From Caldilineaceae bacterium (lineage in GTDB: Bacteria > Chloroflexota > Anaerolineae > Caldilineales > Caldilineaceae), in assembly GCA_022842065.1 (NCBI GenBank), contig JALHQH010000040.1:1-64000 (forward strand): a DNA stretch of 64,000 bases, given 5' to 3'. The notes below the pieces were generated by a model, which saw nothing but the letters and a program-made list of their open reading frames with translations, ran no database searches and was not told the DNA's origin. Each line of letters begins with the position of its first letter. The first letter of the stretch is position 1. Both the position numbers and the translations under genes were made by a program. Shown in pieces: positions 45,857-55,279 of the stretch.

Positions 45857-48800
45857 CTAAGAACCACTTAATGCCGTGAGCAACGTTTCAATGGCCGCCT
45901 TTTGGTCTGCCGGGGCCAAGGCCAACGCCTGCTCGGCAAATTGACGGGCATTGTCAATCTGGCCGGCCCGTTGTAATGCCTGGGCAATGTTGAGCGGGTG
46001 TTGATAGTTCTGTGGCTCAAGTGCCATCAATGCCTGCGCGATCTCGACCACCATCCGATCATCCTGCGCGGTATTGTAAAGATTGCTCAGACTCTTAAGC
46101 GTTTCCAGATCATCGGGCTTGACCGCACGAATTGCCTCATATTGCTCAATAACCTTGGCGGTGTTGGCCTGGTCCTGATAGAGTTGCGCGGCCAACTGGC
46201 GCAGCGTCACAATATCGTTGACCCGATCTGGGCTCAGCGCAGGAAAGTTTGTTTCGAGCAAGGCGAGCGCGGTTTCTGGTAGACCCTGATCCCGGTAGAG
46301 CAAGGCCAGGTTACGAATCGCAATCACATTGGTCGGCTGCAATTCAAGGATTTTCTGGTTCGTCGCAATGGCATCAGCTGTGCGCCCGGCGCGCGCATAG
46401 GCGACGCCAAGGTAACTATACATCTGCGCCGTCGGCCGGAAGCGGGCACTGCTTTGCATGGCCGCAATGCCGCCTTCGATCACGTCGATCACCTGCTCGT
46501 ATTGCTGATTGCGATCATAGAAATCGGCTAGTAACAGATAAGTCTGTTCAAAGTACGCGTCCAGCCCGAGGGCATGCCGATAGGCGGCTTCGGCTTCGGC
46601 ATTTTCACTGCGGGCCAAATGGGCATTGCCCTTCTCATTCCACAAGTGCGACGCGTTCGGGCTCAACTGCACGGCCATATTATATTCGCCAATACTGTTG
46701 TCCAACATCGCTTGGCGCATGGCGGCATCGACGCTCAGGTCGGACCAGGTACGGTAGAGGCGGGCTAGATTGGCGGTGTGATCAGTATTGAGCGGGTTAA
46801 TGCGTTGGGCTTCGCGCAGAATAATCTCGGCGGCCCGTAGCAGATCATAGCGCCCCATCACCCCGACCTGATTGGGATTTAATGCCAACACATCATCAAA
46901 GGTTGCCGTTTCGGGCAGCGCATAACTGCCTGCCGCCTCGACGGTTTTTGCGCGCTCCAGCAGAGCACGTCCCAGGAAAAGCATGTAATGATCTTCGGTT
47001 TTACGGGCCGCCAGAGCCCGGCGATAGAGCTCGATACTGCTTGGCCAGTTGCGTTGGTTGTCGAACTGTTGGCCCTGTTTATAGATAATGTCGGCGCGAA
47101 CCAAGGCCACGTTGACGGTGTTGATAATGCTAAAGACCACAATCGCCACGGCCACCCCGGCAACCAAGCTAACGGCTGGGCGTTTGGCGATGGTGAGCGT
47201 GCGCTCTTGCAAGGCCGGCCAGGCATAAACGGTCCCCGCGGCGACGAGCCAGAGAATCACCACCCAAGTGTAGATGGCAAAGTGGCCGGCCACGTGGGCC
47301 AATTGTTCATCCAGCGTTGTCCCGGCGCTCCCCGGTGTCAACCGGCCGGATTGGAGCAGACCATAGAGCAGCCAGCCCAACCCCATAACGACCCCATGAA
47401 TGAGATAGCCATAGGCCCACCAGGAACGGCTAGGCGGTCGGCGATGGCTCAAGGCTTCACCGGCCAGCCCAATCGTGGCGCTGAGGAGCCAGGTAAAGAG
47501 CATGAGAAAGAAGAGGGCCGGGCTATCGAGCAATTCACCCCGTTCGGGGCGACGCAGAATGCTGTTAAAAAGGACCTCAAGGGCATTGCGGACCTGGGTG
47601 CTGTTGGTGGTATAGATAAAGACAAAGGTCATGAAGATGAGCAGATCGGTCATAAAGGTGGCGGGCAACCAGGGCGGCGCATCGACCAGTTTGCGCACGC
47701 GGCGGGTGATCGTCGGCGGGACTGCTGTCTTGCTGTGACGCTTCTTGCCTTTAGTCTCTTTGACTTCTTTGACTTCTTCAACGACCTCGACTTCTTCGTC
47801 CTCTTCCTCGGTACCCCCAACGGTGAGCAGTTGGGTGGCAGAGAAGGGCGCGGGCTGCACCCATTTCATCCCCAGTGCCAGCAAAGTCGCTGCTTCAATC
47901 CAAAAATAGGTCCGGGTGGCGGCAATCGCAATCCCAAAGTGGATTTCGATGAAATGGGCGGTCATTGTTGCCAGCAACGTCATGATCAGCAGTTGGCGGG
48001 GCACACTCTCCGCCGGTGGTGTCTCCCCGGAATGGAGGAAGGCCGCGATCGTCACATAGAGAAAGAGCCCGAGCATTAACCCGGCGGGCAGCGCCGCACC
48101 AAAAAAGCGCCACTGGCCCCCATCCGATGCTGTTAGCCCAATGATCCAGAGTAGGCTAGAGCCGCCTAACAGGCCGGCAAAGAGCAGATTGTCGCGCCGG
48201 TTGCTCAGCAGGCCTAGCCAGCGCAGTGACCAGTAGAAGATTGAAATAAAAAGCGACATATAGGCCACAAAGCCCAATAGTCCCGTGATGACAAGGCTAT
48301 CCCAGGTCTCATTGTGGGCGCGGTCCGGGCTGGCATTGCGCTGCTCCCAGTGGGCCAGATCCGGCGGATAGAAGGGATTGTAGGCCACCCACATTGCTTC
48401 TGGACCATAGCCGACCAGCGGCCGCAGAAAGTTGATGGCATCGCGCTCCCCATCGGGGTAGATCAGCGGCTCATGGGGGCGCACCATATTGGAGGCCCCT
48501 TCCCAGATCAACAGACGAACCTGGCCGGTGCGGCTATCCTGGTCGAGCAATTGGGTCAGCCGCCCAATATAGGGGATCGGACTCAAAAAGGAAAAGAGAC
48601 CAGTGGTATTCATCAAGAGCAGAATGGTCGCGCCAAAGAGGCCAAGACCGACCCAGCCGGCGGTGAATTGGCGGTAGTAACGCGGACGCAAACCAGTAAT
48701 AATCAGTAGGACAAAGAGATAAAAACCAAAGAAGAGCCCCAACCACGGCCCACGACTTTGCGTCCAGAAGATTGCCAGCGCCTGGACCATTAAAATAAAG

Positions 48801-49552
48801 AGGTAGGAGCCGCCGGCCAGCGCGGTGGCCAGTTCATGGCTCGTCTGCGCTTCCTGTGGGTGTTTGCCCAACAGCAAGGCAAAGCTGTTGTAGACCCGTT
48901 CCAATGTAAAGAAAAAGGCCATGATCAGATAGGCCGCCAGGAAAATCGCATTCCCTGCATTGGCGGCGATACGAATGGTGACATCACCACCCCAGGGCAG
49001 CGGGTCGATGTCGTAGTGTTGAATCACGCCATAGATTGAAATCGGCAGGCTGGTGAGAATGATCGTATGTTGCAGACGGCGCATTTGGCCCGGTTGACGT
49101 AGATGCGCGGCGGTCAGCGTGGCGATGATCACATAGCTGAGGAAAGAGTAGGTGCCCTGTAACCGCTGGTAGGAACCAAACCAACTGACAAAGCGGGCCA
49201 AACTAAAGGTGGTACTGATCAGATAGGCGATTACCAGCAGCACCACAGGAATAAAGAATGGATTACGCCAGATTCGCTGCCAGAGTGATTGCACTGGTTG
49301 ACTTGCTTGATCGGCTGGATTGGGCGTAGCGGTGCTATAAGCCGGCAACCAGAGATAACCGCCATTGGCTACTTTGATCAGCCAGGCCAGCAACATTACG
49401 AGCGCGATGGAACGCACCAGGCTGATCTTGTCCGGCTCGAAGACACGGCTGGAAAAGACATTAAAAAAGAGCGGTGCGACCACAAGCGCCGCTAACCAAC
49501 CGGCCTCAATGACCGCTTCACACCACGCGTCAAGTTTTGTCCGTGAGATCAT
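45857..49552 (-). CDS. O-antigen ligase/polymerase-like membrane protein with C-terminal TPR repeats
   Basis: 1231 residues. The first membrane block (about 15-560) contains a Wzy_C/O-antigen ligase-type periplasmic loop and the conserved RAHNETWDSLVITGLLGF near 410. A highly charged segment (about 581-608, rich in Glu/Val then Lys) follows, then a second membrane block (about 630-850), and finally about 380 residues of tetratricopeptide repeats (ELYRRALAARKTEDHY, AEAEAAYRHALGLDAYFEQ, ADAIATNQKILELQPTN). Fusions of Wzy_C and TPR occur in several phyla. It probably polymerises or transfers the lipid-linked glycan. The double membrane block is unusual for a plain ligase. Confidence 0.85.
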   Translation of the reverse strand: MISRTKLDAWCEAVIEAGWLAALVVAPLFFNVFSSRVFEPDKISLVRSIALVMLLAWLIKVANGGYLWLPAYSTATPNPADQASQPVQSLWQRIWRNPFFIPVVLLVIAYLISTTFSLARFVSWFGSYQRLQGTYSFLSYVIIATLTAAHLRQPGQMRRLQHTIILTSLPISIYGVIQHYDIDPLPWGGDVTIRIAANAGNAIFLAAYLIMAFFFTLERVYNSFALLLGKHPQEAQTSHELATALAGGSYLFILMVQALAIFWTQSRGPWLGLFFGFYLFVLLIITGLRPRYYRQFTAGWVGLGLFGATILLLMNTTGLFSFLSPIPYIGRLTQLLDQDSRTGQVRLLIWEGASNMVRPHEPLIYPDGERDAINFLRPLVGYGPEAMWVAYNPFYPPDLAHWEQRNASPDRAHNETWDSLVITGLLGFVAYMSLFISIFYWSLRWLGLLSNRRDNLLFAGLLGGSSLLWIIGLTASDGGQWRFFGAALPAGLMLGLFLYVTIAAFLHSGETPPAESVPRQLLIMTLLATMTAHFIEIHFGIAIAATRTYFWIEAATLLALGMKWVQPAPFSATQLLTVGGTEEEDEEVEVVEEVKEVKETKGKKRHSKTAVPPTITRRVRKLVDAPPWLPATFMTDLLIFMTFVFIYTTNSTQVRNALEVLFNSILRRPERGELLDSPALFFLMLFTWLLSATIGLAGEALSHRRPPSRSWWAYGYLIHGVVMGLGWLLYGLLQSGRLTPGSAGTTLDEQLAHVAGHFAIYTWVVILWLVAAGTVYAWPALQERTLTIAKRPAVSLVAGVAVAIVVFSIINTVNVALVRADIIYKQGQQFDNQRNWPSSIELYRRALAARKTEDHYMLFLGRALLERAKTVEAAGSYALPETATFDDVLALNPNQVGVMGRYDLLRAAEIILREAQRINPLNTDHTANLARLYRTWSDLSVDAAMRQAMLDNSIGEYNMAVQLSPNASHLWNEKGNAHLARSENAEAEAAYRHALGLDAYFEQTYLLLADFYDRNQQYEQVIDVIEGGIAAMQSSARFRPTAQMYSYLGVAYARAGRTADAIATNQKILELQPTNVIAIRNLALLYRDQGLPETALALLETNFPALSPDRVNDIVTLRQLAAQLYQDQANTAKVIEQYEAIRAVKPDDLETLKSLSNLYNTAQDDRMVVEIAQALMALEPQNYQHPLNIAQALQRAGQIDNARQFAEQALALAPADQKAAIETLLTALSGS

Positions 49553-49687
49553 AATTTATCCATTCAACACAGTGAGCTTCTGGTCTATTTGATGAACCGT
49601 TACACGTTGGGTAACGACAGTCGTCTAATTTTCAAAACCTTACAATCCTACCGCACGCATGGGCAAAAGGCCAAACTTTCACACCCA

Positions 49688-50860
49688 TTACACCCCATCC
49701 TGCAGCCCTTTGGCCCTCAGCAATTCTTGGTATAAATTGGCAATTGCCCCCACCATACCCTGGTCGCTGAATTCCTGGGCGCGGCGTTGGCCTGCTGCCC
49801 CCATCTGTTGTGCCAGCGCCGGATCGGCTAACAGTGTGATCACCTGCTGCGCTAACACCTGGGGTTCGCCCGGCGGGACCAAAAAACCATTGACGCCGCT
49901 TTCGACCGCTTCGGCGCTGCCATCACACGCAGTGGCGATGACTGGCAGGCCGGTGGCCATTGCCTGGGGCAATACCCGTGGCAACCCCTCCCAAAGCGAA
50001 GAAAGCACAAAAATATCAAACGCAGCCATCAATTCCGGCACATCGCGCCGCAAGCCCGTGAGCACCAACCGCTCGGCAATGCCCACGGTGCGTGCCAATG
50101 CTTCGACTTCGGCGCGCAGGGGACCGTCGCCTACCATCATAAACCAAGCTTGGGGATATTGCCTCGCGACGATGGCCGCCGCGCGCACAAAATCAAGCGG
50201 AGCCTTCTGGGGCGAGAGTCGCGTTACGCTACCCACCAAGGGCACATCATCCGGAATGCCCCACGCACGGCGCGTCTCCGCACGCGCAACTTGCGGGTGA
50301 CCAAAGCGATCTAACTCGATTCCGCTGCGAATCACTGTGTAATTTTCAGCGCGGCCAATGCCATCACGCCGCCCTTTGTCAATATCTTTCCCCGTCACTG
50401 CGATGAGCTTGTCGGTAATCGGCAGCGTGATCTTTTCCAGTAGAATGTAGTAGGCACGCACGAGCGGGCGTTGGCGATCATGGTGCCCCCAACCGTGAAC
50501 GGTGTGGACGATCACCGGTACACCGGCAAACTTGGCCGCCCAACGGCCCAGGATGCCCGCCTTGGAGCTGTGGGTGTGGACGATCTGATAGCGACCCTGG
50601 CGCATTAACTGGGTCAGCCGGATCAATGCTAGGAAGTCCTGCACCGGGTTCACCTCGCGCACCAGGCTCTCTTCCAGGATCAACTCAATGCCCCGCTCGC
50701 GTACCGTCTCAATCAGGCTGCCCTCACTGCCGGTCTGCGGGCCGGAGACCACGACGACATCCCACGCGGTTTTGTCGAGCAACTGCGCCGTCAACATGGT
50801 ATTCTCTTGCGCCCCGCCAATAATCAGGCGGGTAATCGGGTGAAGGACGCGAATGGGCAT
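49688..50860 (-). CDS. GT4-family glycosyltransferase
   Basis: 390 residues; AAAGGATT upstream supports this start. GT-B fold: N-terminal domain with LHPITRLIIGGAQENT near 5 and the THSSKAGILGRWAAK segment near 96, then a C-terminal nucleotide-sugar domain with GSVTRLSPQKAP near 210, a GDGPLRAEVEALA segment, and the E-x7-E region SLWEGLPRVLPQAMA near 308. It should add a sugar with retention of configuration to the growing glycan. The acceptor is unknown. Separated from the next gene upstream by a 235-bp repeat array. Confidence 0.93.
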   Translation of the reverse strand: MPIRVLHPITRLIIGGAQENTMLTAQLLDKTAWDVVVVSGPQTGSEGSLIETVRERGIELILEESLVREVNPVQDFLALIRLTQLMRQGRYQIVHTHSSKAGILGRWAAKFAGVPVIVHTVHGWGHHDRQRPLVRAYYILLEKITLPITDKLIAVTGKDIDKGRRDGIGRAENYTVIRSGIELDRFGHPQVARAETRRAWGIPDDVPLVGSVTRLSPQKAPLDFVRAAAIVARQYPQAWFMMVGDGPLRAEVEALARTVGIAERLVLTGLRRDVPELMAAFDIFVLSSLWEGLPRVLPQAMATGLPVIATACDGSAEAVESGVNGFLVPPGEPQVLAQQVITLLADPALAQQMGAAGQRRAQEFSDQGMVGAIANLYQELLRAKGLQDGV

Positions 50861-50884
50861 GGTGTGAATCCTTTGGGAAGGGTG

Positions 50885-51118
50885 GGTAGGTAGATCAGTA
50901 AATCAGTAAATCAGTAAATCAGTAAATCAGTAGATCAGTAGATCAGTATACAGGTATACAAGGAAACGTATGTACCTGTATACTTATTTACCGATTTACC
51001 GATTTACCGATTTACCGATTTACCGATTTACCGATTTACTGATTTACTGATTTACCGATTTACCGATTTACCGATTTACTGATTTACCGATTTACCGATT
51101 TACCGATTTACCTACCTA
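50885..51118. repeat. Octamer array: inverted arms of ATCAGTAA and TTTACCGA units
   Basis: The left arm has about seven ATCAGTAA/ATCAGTAG units (50893-50948). The centre is an AGTATACAGGTATAC / GTACCTGTATACTT inverted pair. The right arm holds sixteen 8-bp units (TTTACCGA, some TTTACTGA) from about 50987 to 51114. The outer ends, GGTAGGTA and TACCTACC, also pair. It fills the whole gap between two glycosyltransferase genes, and the stop codon of the upstream one (51116-51118) is the last element of the array. Confidence 0.97.
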
Positions 51119-52207
51119 CAAAACCGAACGTAAAACCGCTAACAACCGCGGCCCGTTGACCTGGGTTGAATAGTGCGCGGCGACGGTGGCGCGGCCGGCT
51201 TGGCCCAAGCGCTGACGTAAAGGCCGATCCGCAACCAACTGGGTGAGTGCGTGTAGCCATTCGTCGTTGCTGGCGGCGAGACAACCATTGACGCCGTCGT
51301 GGATGATCTCGGTGTTAATGCCGACCGGCGACGCCACCACCGGTAGCCCGACGCCCATATATTGAATCGCCTTAAAGCCGCCTTTGCCTTGGGTCCACGG
51401 GTTGTCGGGCAAGGGCATCAGGCCAATGTCAAAGCTGTGCAGGTCGCTAATCTCATTCGCCAACTGCCAGGGACGACAGTGTACGTCAACCCCCTCCAGG
51501 GCAATCGTGCCGCCGACCACCTCAACGCGCACGCGGTGTGTCTGGCTAAGTTGGCGCAACGCCGGCGCAATTTGGTGTAGATAGCCCAAGTTGGAACTGC
51601 TGCCTACCCAGCCGAGTGTCACTACATCAGGGCGGGCCTGCACATCATCACGGGCCGGGTAGCGTGCGGCATCAACCGACGAGGGAATGATCGTGACCTG
51701 CTCATTGTATTGGCGCGCATACTCATAGAGCACCTGGTTGCCGACAATCACCTGCCGACTGTGGCGGACAATCGTGGCGGTCTTGCCCGGCTGCTTGAGC
51801 CAACTGACCCAGCGATTTGCCTCGCTCGAGTGGGGCAGGTAGATCGCGTCGTCAAAGTCAAAGATTAATGGCGTGCCACTGCGGGCGGCCAACACTTCAA
51901 AAAACGCCGGCCCGACCGGCAGCGCTTCGCGCTGGATAAAGATCGCATCAAAGCGCCCCACCCGGGTCAGATCGAGCAGCCGCCGCAAGGTCCGTTGGGC
52001 AAAATAGGTGGCTTTCGCCGCCACCCCGCCCGGCTGATAAAGCCGCCGAAAGAAGTCACTCGAATCGATAAAGCGACTGACCGTCGCCTCGACGCCATTT
52101 GCCGCCAAATAAGGCAGATATTGATAGACCCGATAGCGCGTACTTGGCGCTTCGATCGGATAGGGTACAACAAAAAGTACTTTCAACGTTAATTCATCCA
52201 AGTTCAT
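51116..52207 (-). CDS. Glycosyltransferase (GT4-like, GT-B fold)
   Basis: 363 residues from MNLDELTLKVLFVVPYPIE; the longer frame would run through two leader hairpins (52214-52265). N-terminal domain with PSTRYRVYQYLPYLA near 22 and FDFDDAIYLPHSSEA near 120. C-terminal domain with TLGWVGSSSNLGYL near 200, the motif GLMPLPDNPWTQGKGGFKAIQYMG (key residues at about 277-296), and GVNGCLAASNDEWL near 318. Typical of transferases using a GT4-like fold in surface-glycan clusters. Donor and acceptor unknown. Confidence 0.88.
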   Translation of the reverse strand: MNLDELTLKVLFVVPYPIEAPSTRYRVYQYLPYLAANGVEATVSRFIDSSDFFRRLYQPGGVAAKATYFAQRTLRRLLDLTRVGRFDAIFIQREALPVGPAFFEVLAARSGTPLIFDFDDAIYLPHSSEANRWVSWLKQPGKTATIVRHSRQVIVGNQVLYEYARQYNEQVTIIPSSVDAARYPARDDVQARPDVVTLGWVGSSSNLGYLHQIAPALRQLSQTHRVRVEVVGGTIALEGVDVHCRPWQLANEISDLHSFDIGLMPLPDNPWTQGKGGFKAIQYMGVGLPVVASPVGINTEIIHDGVNGCLAASNDEWLHALTQLVADRPLRQRLGQAGRATVAAHYSTQVNGPRLLAVLRSVL

Positions 52208-52213
52208 ACTCGT

Positions 52214-52265
52214 CACTACGCTCGGCGTAGTGATGCAGGTAGGACGCTCCGCGTCCTGCCTGCAT
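52214..52265. repeat. Two adjacent hairpins in the glycosyltransferase leader
   Basis: CACTACGC/GCGTAGTG (52214-52232, 3-base loop) is followed at once by ATGCAGGTAGGACGC / GCGTCCTGCCTGCAT (52233-52265, 3-base loop, one G:T). They sit directly before the start codon of the minus-strand gene and after the stop of the methyltransferase gene. Confidence 0.92.
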
Positions 52266-52303
52266 TCCATCGAAGACCAGTGGAACGAGAATGCAGTGCT
52301 GCT

Positions 52304-52933
52304 TTAGCTGCGTTCGATGCTTTCAATCCGCCTGAGTTCGTAGCGCAATTCATAACAGGGAAAGAGATAACAGAGATTCTCTTCATAGAACTCGCGCAGA
52401 TAATTGTTCAGGTTAAAAAGATAGCCCAGCGCCCGCTTGACCCCATAACGCACATAAAAGGGCGGTGGCGACTTGAAGCCCAGATCGACGCGCACTAGCT
52501 CAAAGTGTAGTTCCCGCTGATAGGTGGGCACCTGGCGCCGGAAGGGCGATTTTGCCGCAAAGTAACAGAAGGTGTAAAGCCCAAAGAACGCCTTATGCGT
52601 GGCATCGGAATAGTAATAAGGGTTGGAAAAGTGCGGCGTCACAATCTCCAACTGTCCACCCACCTTGAGCACGCGCGCCAACGCCAGCAGTACTGCCTCC
52701 AGATCGGGCAGATGTTCAAAGACGTGGTGTGATGTCGCTTTATCGACCGACGCCACCGGAAAGGCATTGAGCACTTCCAGCAGATCGCCGACCAGATCCA
52801 CGCTGGGATAGTCGAGCATATCAATACCAATCGAACCGGGCACCCGCTTGCGATCACCACAGCCGAGTTCGAGTACGACCTGGTCACGGGCGGCTAGATT
52901 CGGTAAAATCGCGTTTTTATCCAGGATTGTCAT
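52304..52933 (-). CDS. Class I SAM-dependent methyltransferase
   Basis: 209 residues. Motif I LELGCGDRKRVPGSIGIDM near 21 binds SAM. The acidic DLVGD segment, the HHVFEHLPDLEAVLLALARV stretch near 70 and VGGQLEIVTPHF near 92 complete a Methyltransf_11-type core. The second half (YYSDATHKAFFGLYTFCYF onward) is aromatic-rich and specific to this subgroup. It overlaps the preceding GT2 gene by four bases (ATGA), so the two are translationally coupled. A sugar O- or C-methylation is likely from context only. Confidence 0.88.
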   Translation of the reverse strand: MTILDKNAILPNLAARDQVVLELGCGDRKRVPGSIGIDMLDYPSVDLVGDLLEVLNAFPVASVDKATSHHVFEHLPDLEAVLLALARVLKVGGQLEIVTPHFSNPYYYSDATHKAFFGLYTFCYFAAKSPFRRQVPTYQRELHFELVRVDLGFKSPPPFYVRYGVKRALGYLFNLNNYLREFYEENLCYLFPCYELRYELRRIESIERS

Positions 52934-53868
52934 GCTCTCTTCCGCTCTAACAAAAAGTGGCTGGTCAACATTCGATAGCCGGCCAGGGTTTCGCTGATTT
53001 GGGTGGGGGAAAACTTAAGTACGGCCAGCAACAAGCGCACTACTGGCTCAACCGTAAAGGTGCAAAGGACGAGAATCGCAAGCGCAATCGGTGTGTAATG
53101 TTTCTGGGCATAATAGATCCGGCTGCGCAACGAATAGAAGAGGCGGTGGGCCTTCACCTGGCTGGAGAGGCCGCCCCCGGCATGAAAGGCGCTCACTTCG
53201 GCCAGATAGTAGGAACTGTAGCCCGCCGCTTGGGCACGCAACGCCAGATCGACCTCTTCAAAGTAGACAAAGAAGCGCTCATCAAAGCCATTGCATTGAT
53301 CAAAAACTGCTTTCCGGATCAGGAAGAAGGCCCCGATGATCTGATCAACCGGACGACTTTCGGTCATCTCTTCCGGGCGCATGAGATGGCTGGGAAAGAG
53401 CGCGGGCAGCAGCTTGGCCAGCCCGGTCATCTTGCCGACCATGACGCGCAGGGTCGGAAAACGGGCGGCGGCGGTGGTTGGTCGCCCCGCTTCGTCCACC
53501 AGGCGGATGCCGCAGATGCCAATCGCGGCCTGGGCCGGCTGCTCCATAAAGCGGATGACATCCATCAGCGAATTGGCAAAAAGACGGGTGTCACAGTTCA
53601 GAAAGAGCAGATAGTCGGCCTGGCTATTGGCCGCGCCCTGGTTGCAACCGGCGGCAAAGCCCCGATTCTCCCCATTGCGGATGATGGTAAGCGGTAGCCC
53701 CGCCCGTTCTAATCCCACCAGCGAGTTATCGGTCGAGGCATTGTCGACCACCACTACTCGTTGTAGGATAAAGTTATCCTGCTGCGCCGCCGCGACCGAG
53801 GCCAGACAACTGCGCAATTGGTCGCCGGCATTCCAGTTGACGAGCATGATGTCGAGTGATGGAATCAT
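52930..53868 (-). CDS. GT2-family glycosyltransferase
   Basis: 312 residues. GT-A fold: SLDIMLVNWNAGDQL near 4, VVVDNASTDNSLVGLE near 38, the GFAAGCNQGAANSQADYLLFL region near 69, and the DxD-like NCDTRLF near 90. The segment DQIIGAFFLIRKAVFDQCNGFDERFFVYFEEVDL (about 177-210) carries the conserved GA and EE(D)DL residues of rhamnosyl-transferase-like GT2 members. A hydrophobic C-terminal segment may tether it to the membrane. It starts 2 bases after the preceding gene and overlaps the following methyltransferase. Confidence 0.92.
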   Translation of the reverse strand: MIPSLDIMLVNWNAGDQLRSCLASVAAAQQDNFILQRVVVVDNASTDNSLVGLERAGLPLTIIRNGENRGFAAGCNQGAANSQADYLLFLNCDTRLFANSLMDVIRFMEQPAQAAIGICGIRLVDEAGRPTTAAARFPTLRVMVGKMTGLAKLLPALFPSHLMRPEEMTESRPVDQIIGAFFLIRKAVFDQCNGFDERFFVYFEEVDLALRAQAAGYSSYYLAEVSAFHAGGGLSSQVKAHRLFYSLRSRIYYAQKHYTPIALAILVLCTFTVEPVVRLLLAVLKFSPTQISETLAGYRMLTSHFLLERKRA

Positions 53869-53870
53869 GG

Positions 53871-55217
53871 TTATTGCCCTCTCGCACCGTGCGTTGACGC
53901 TGCGGCCAGTAACTGTTCGTAAAGCGCCAGATATTTGCGGGCGTTGCCGGTTGCGCTAAAGTTGGTATGAGCCACGGCCAGCGCTTTGGCCTGGACCGCG
54001 GCGTAGTTGGCGTCCAACTGGCGCAAGGGGACGCGCAGTGCCTCTTCGTTGCCGCCCTGATAAACAGCGCCAACGCCTGCCTGCGCCACCAATTGGGCCG
54101 CGGCCCCGGCGGTCGCATTGACAAGCATCGGCAACCCTAGCCCCAAATATTCGCCACTCTTGGACGCGATGACGGTGCGCCCCACTTGCTGCTCCAACGG
54201 ACTATCCACATCATAGTAGGCCAGTGCGGCATAGTCACCCGCTTGCGCGTACTTGCTGGTCTCTGCCGGTGAATGGGCCGCAACAATTCGATAGGCCGCG
54301 GGGGGATAGCCGGCGGCTTGTAATGCCTCGGCCAGCGGCGCGTGCGGTGACCGGGTGACGATGAGTAATCTGCTCTGGGGGAATGCGGCGTGAAAGACCC
54401 GATAGAGCGCGATCAGATTGTCAATGTTATGCCACCCCCGTTTCGTGCCCAAGCTGCCCACATAGAGCAGCACTTTGTCCTCGTCCGTCAGGTCGAGGAG
54501 CTGCCGTGCGGCCTGGCGCAGCGCCGGGTTGGGTTGAAAGAGATCGAGGTTGGTGCTGGTCGCAATCGTGTGCAGATTGGGGTTCGTGGTCAGCGTGCTA
54601 ATGTACTCAGTAAAGGTTGGCGAAACATTGACCACCGCGTCGGCGGCGCGCAGCAATTCCTGCTCTACACTTTTCCACTGGTGATAGGCCGGACTGGTGG
54701 CCGTAAAATAGCCTGCCAACACCGCCTCTTCGGGAAACATGCCGCGCGTATCAAAGATGACCTTGTAGGGCAGCCGGTAACGGGCGCGCGCCAACAGGGC
54801 CAACCGGGTTGCATGGTAGCTGCGGCAGTGGACCAGATTAATCCCCCGCTGCTGCACCAACTTGGCCAGGTAACCCAATTGCCCCACACTGTAGAAGGGG
54901 AATTGATAGGGCTGCGAATGAAACCAGCGCGCCACTGCCGGAATCCAGCGGTAGGCAAAGCCGATCCGCGACGCCGTTAATTGGGCTTCGATCTTGGCTA
55001 GCTCGGCATAGAATTGGGCGCGCCCCTTCACCAGATAGCGATTGCCCAATGGCAAGCCAGAGAGCAGCTGCATGGGCAAATTCTCCGCCTGGCTACGGAT
55101 CTGCTTGAGTTGCTCCAGCACCTGATTATTAAAGAGTCCGTCATAGACGATCACTTCCCCCCAAGTGAGGTAGAGCAGATTTGGTATGGGTAGCGGCAGG
55201 GCAATCGTCGTATTCAT
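53871..55217 (-). CDS. GT4-like glycosyltransferase
   Basis: 448 residues. The N-terminal domain starts NLLYLTWGEVIVYDGLFNNQ and includes INLVHCRSYHATRLAL near 135 and KVIFDTRGMFPEEAVLAG near 157. The C-terminal domain has LLYVGSLGTKRGWHNID near 257, RLLIVTRSPHAPL, and YDVDSPLEQQVGRTVIASKSGEYLGLGLP (about 332-360) with the conserved acidic/Ser region before the nucleotide site. It probably transfers a sugar to the lipid-linked glycan. A 62-base gap with TTCGTGTGACTTCGTGAGAC tandem words separates it from the preceding methyltransferase gene. Confidence 0.88.
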   Translation of the reverse strand: MNTTIALPLPIPNLLYLTWGEVIVYDGLFNNQVLEQLKQIRSQAENLPMQLLSGLPLGNRYLVKGRAQFYAELAKIEAQLTASRIGFAYRWIPAVARWFHSQPYQFPFYSVGQLGYLAKLVQQRGINLVHCRSYHATRLALLARARYRLPYKVIFDTRGMFPEEAVLAGYFTATSPAYHQWKSVEQELLRAADAVVNVSPTFTEYISTLTTNPNLHTIATSTNLDLFQPNPALRQAARQLLDLTDEDKVLLYVGSLGTKRGWHNIDNLIALYRVFHAAFPQSRLLIVTRSPHAPLAEALQAAGYPPAAYRIVAAHSPAETSKYAQAGDYAALAYYDVDSPLEQQVGRTVIASKSGEYLGLGLPMLVNATAGAAAQLVAQAGVGAVYQGGNEEALRVPLRQLDANYAAVQAKALAVAHTNFSATGNARKYLALYEQLLAAASTHGARGQ

Positions 55218-55279
55218 TGGTCAAGTATTTTCGTGTGACTTCGTGAGACTTCGTGGATCATTTTGCCATTGCCCTCAGA

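Noticed and set aside
46988..48079. 363-codon plus-strand frame opposite the ligase-TPR gene
   Set aside because: A Gly/His/Gln-rich shadow of membrane-protein codons; no recognisable product.
50885..51118. CRISPR array
   Set aside because: Units are contiguous octamers with no spacers and the two sides are complementary; no cas gene is nearby.
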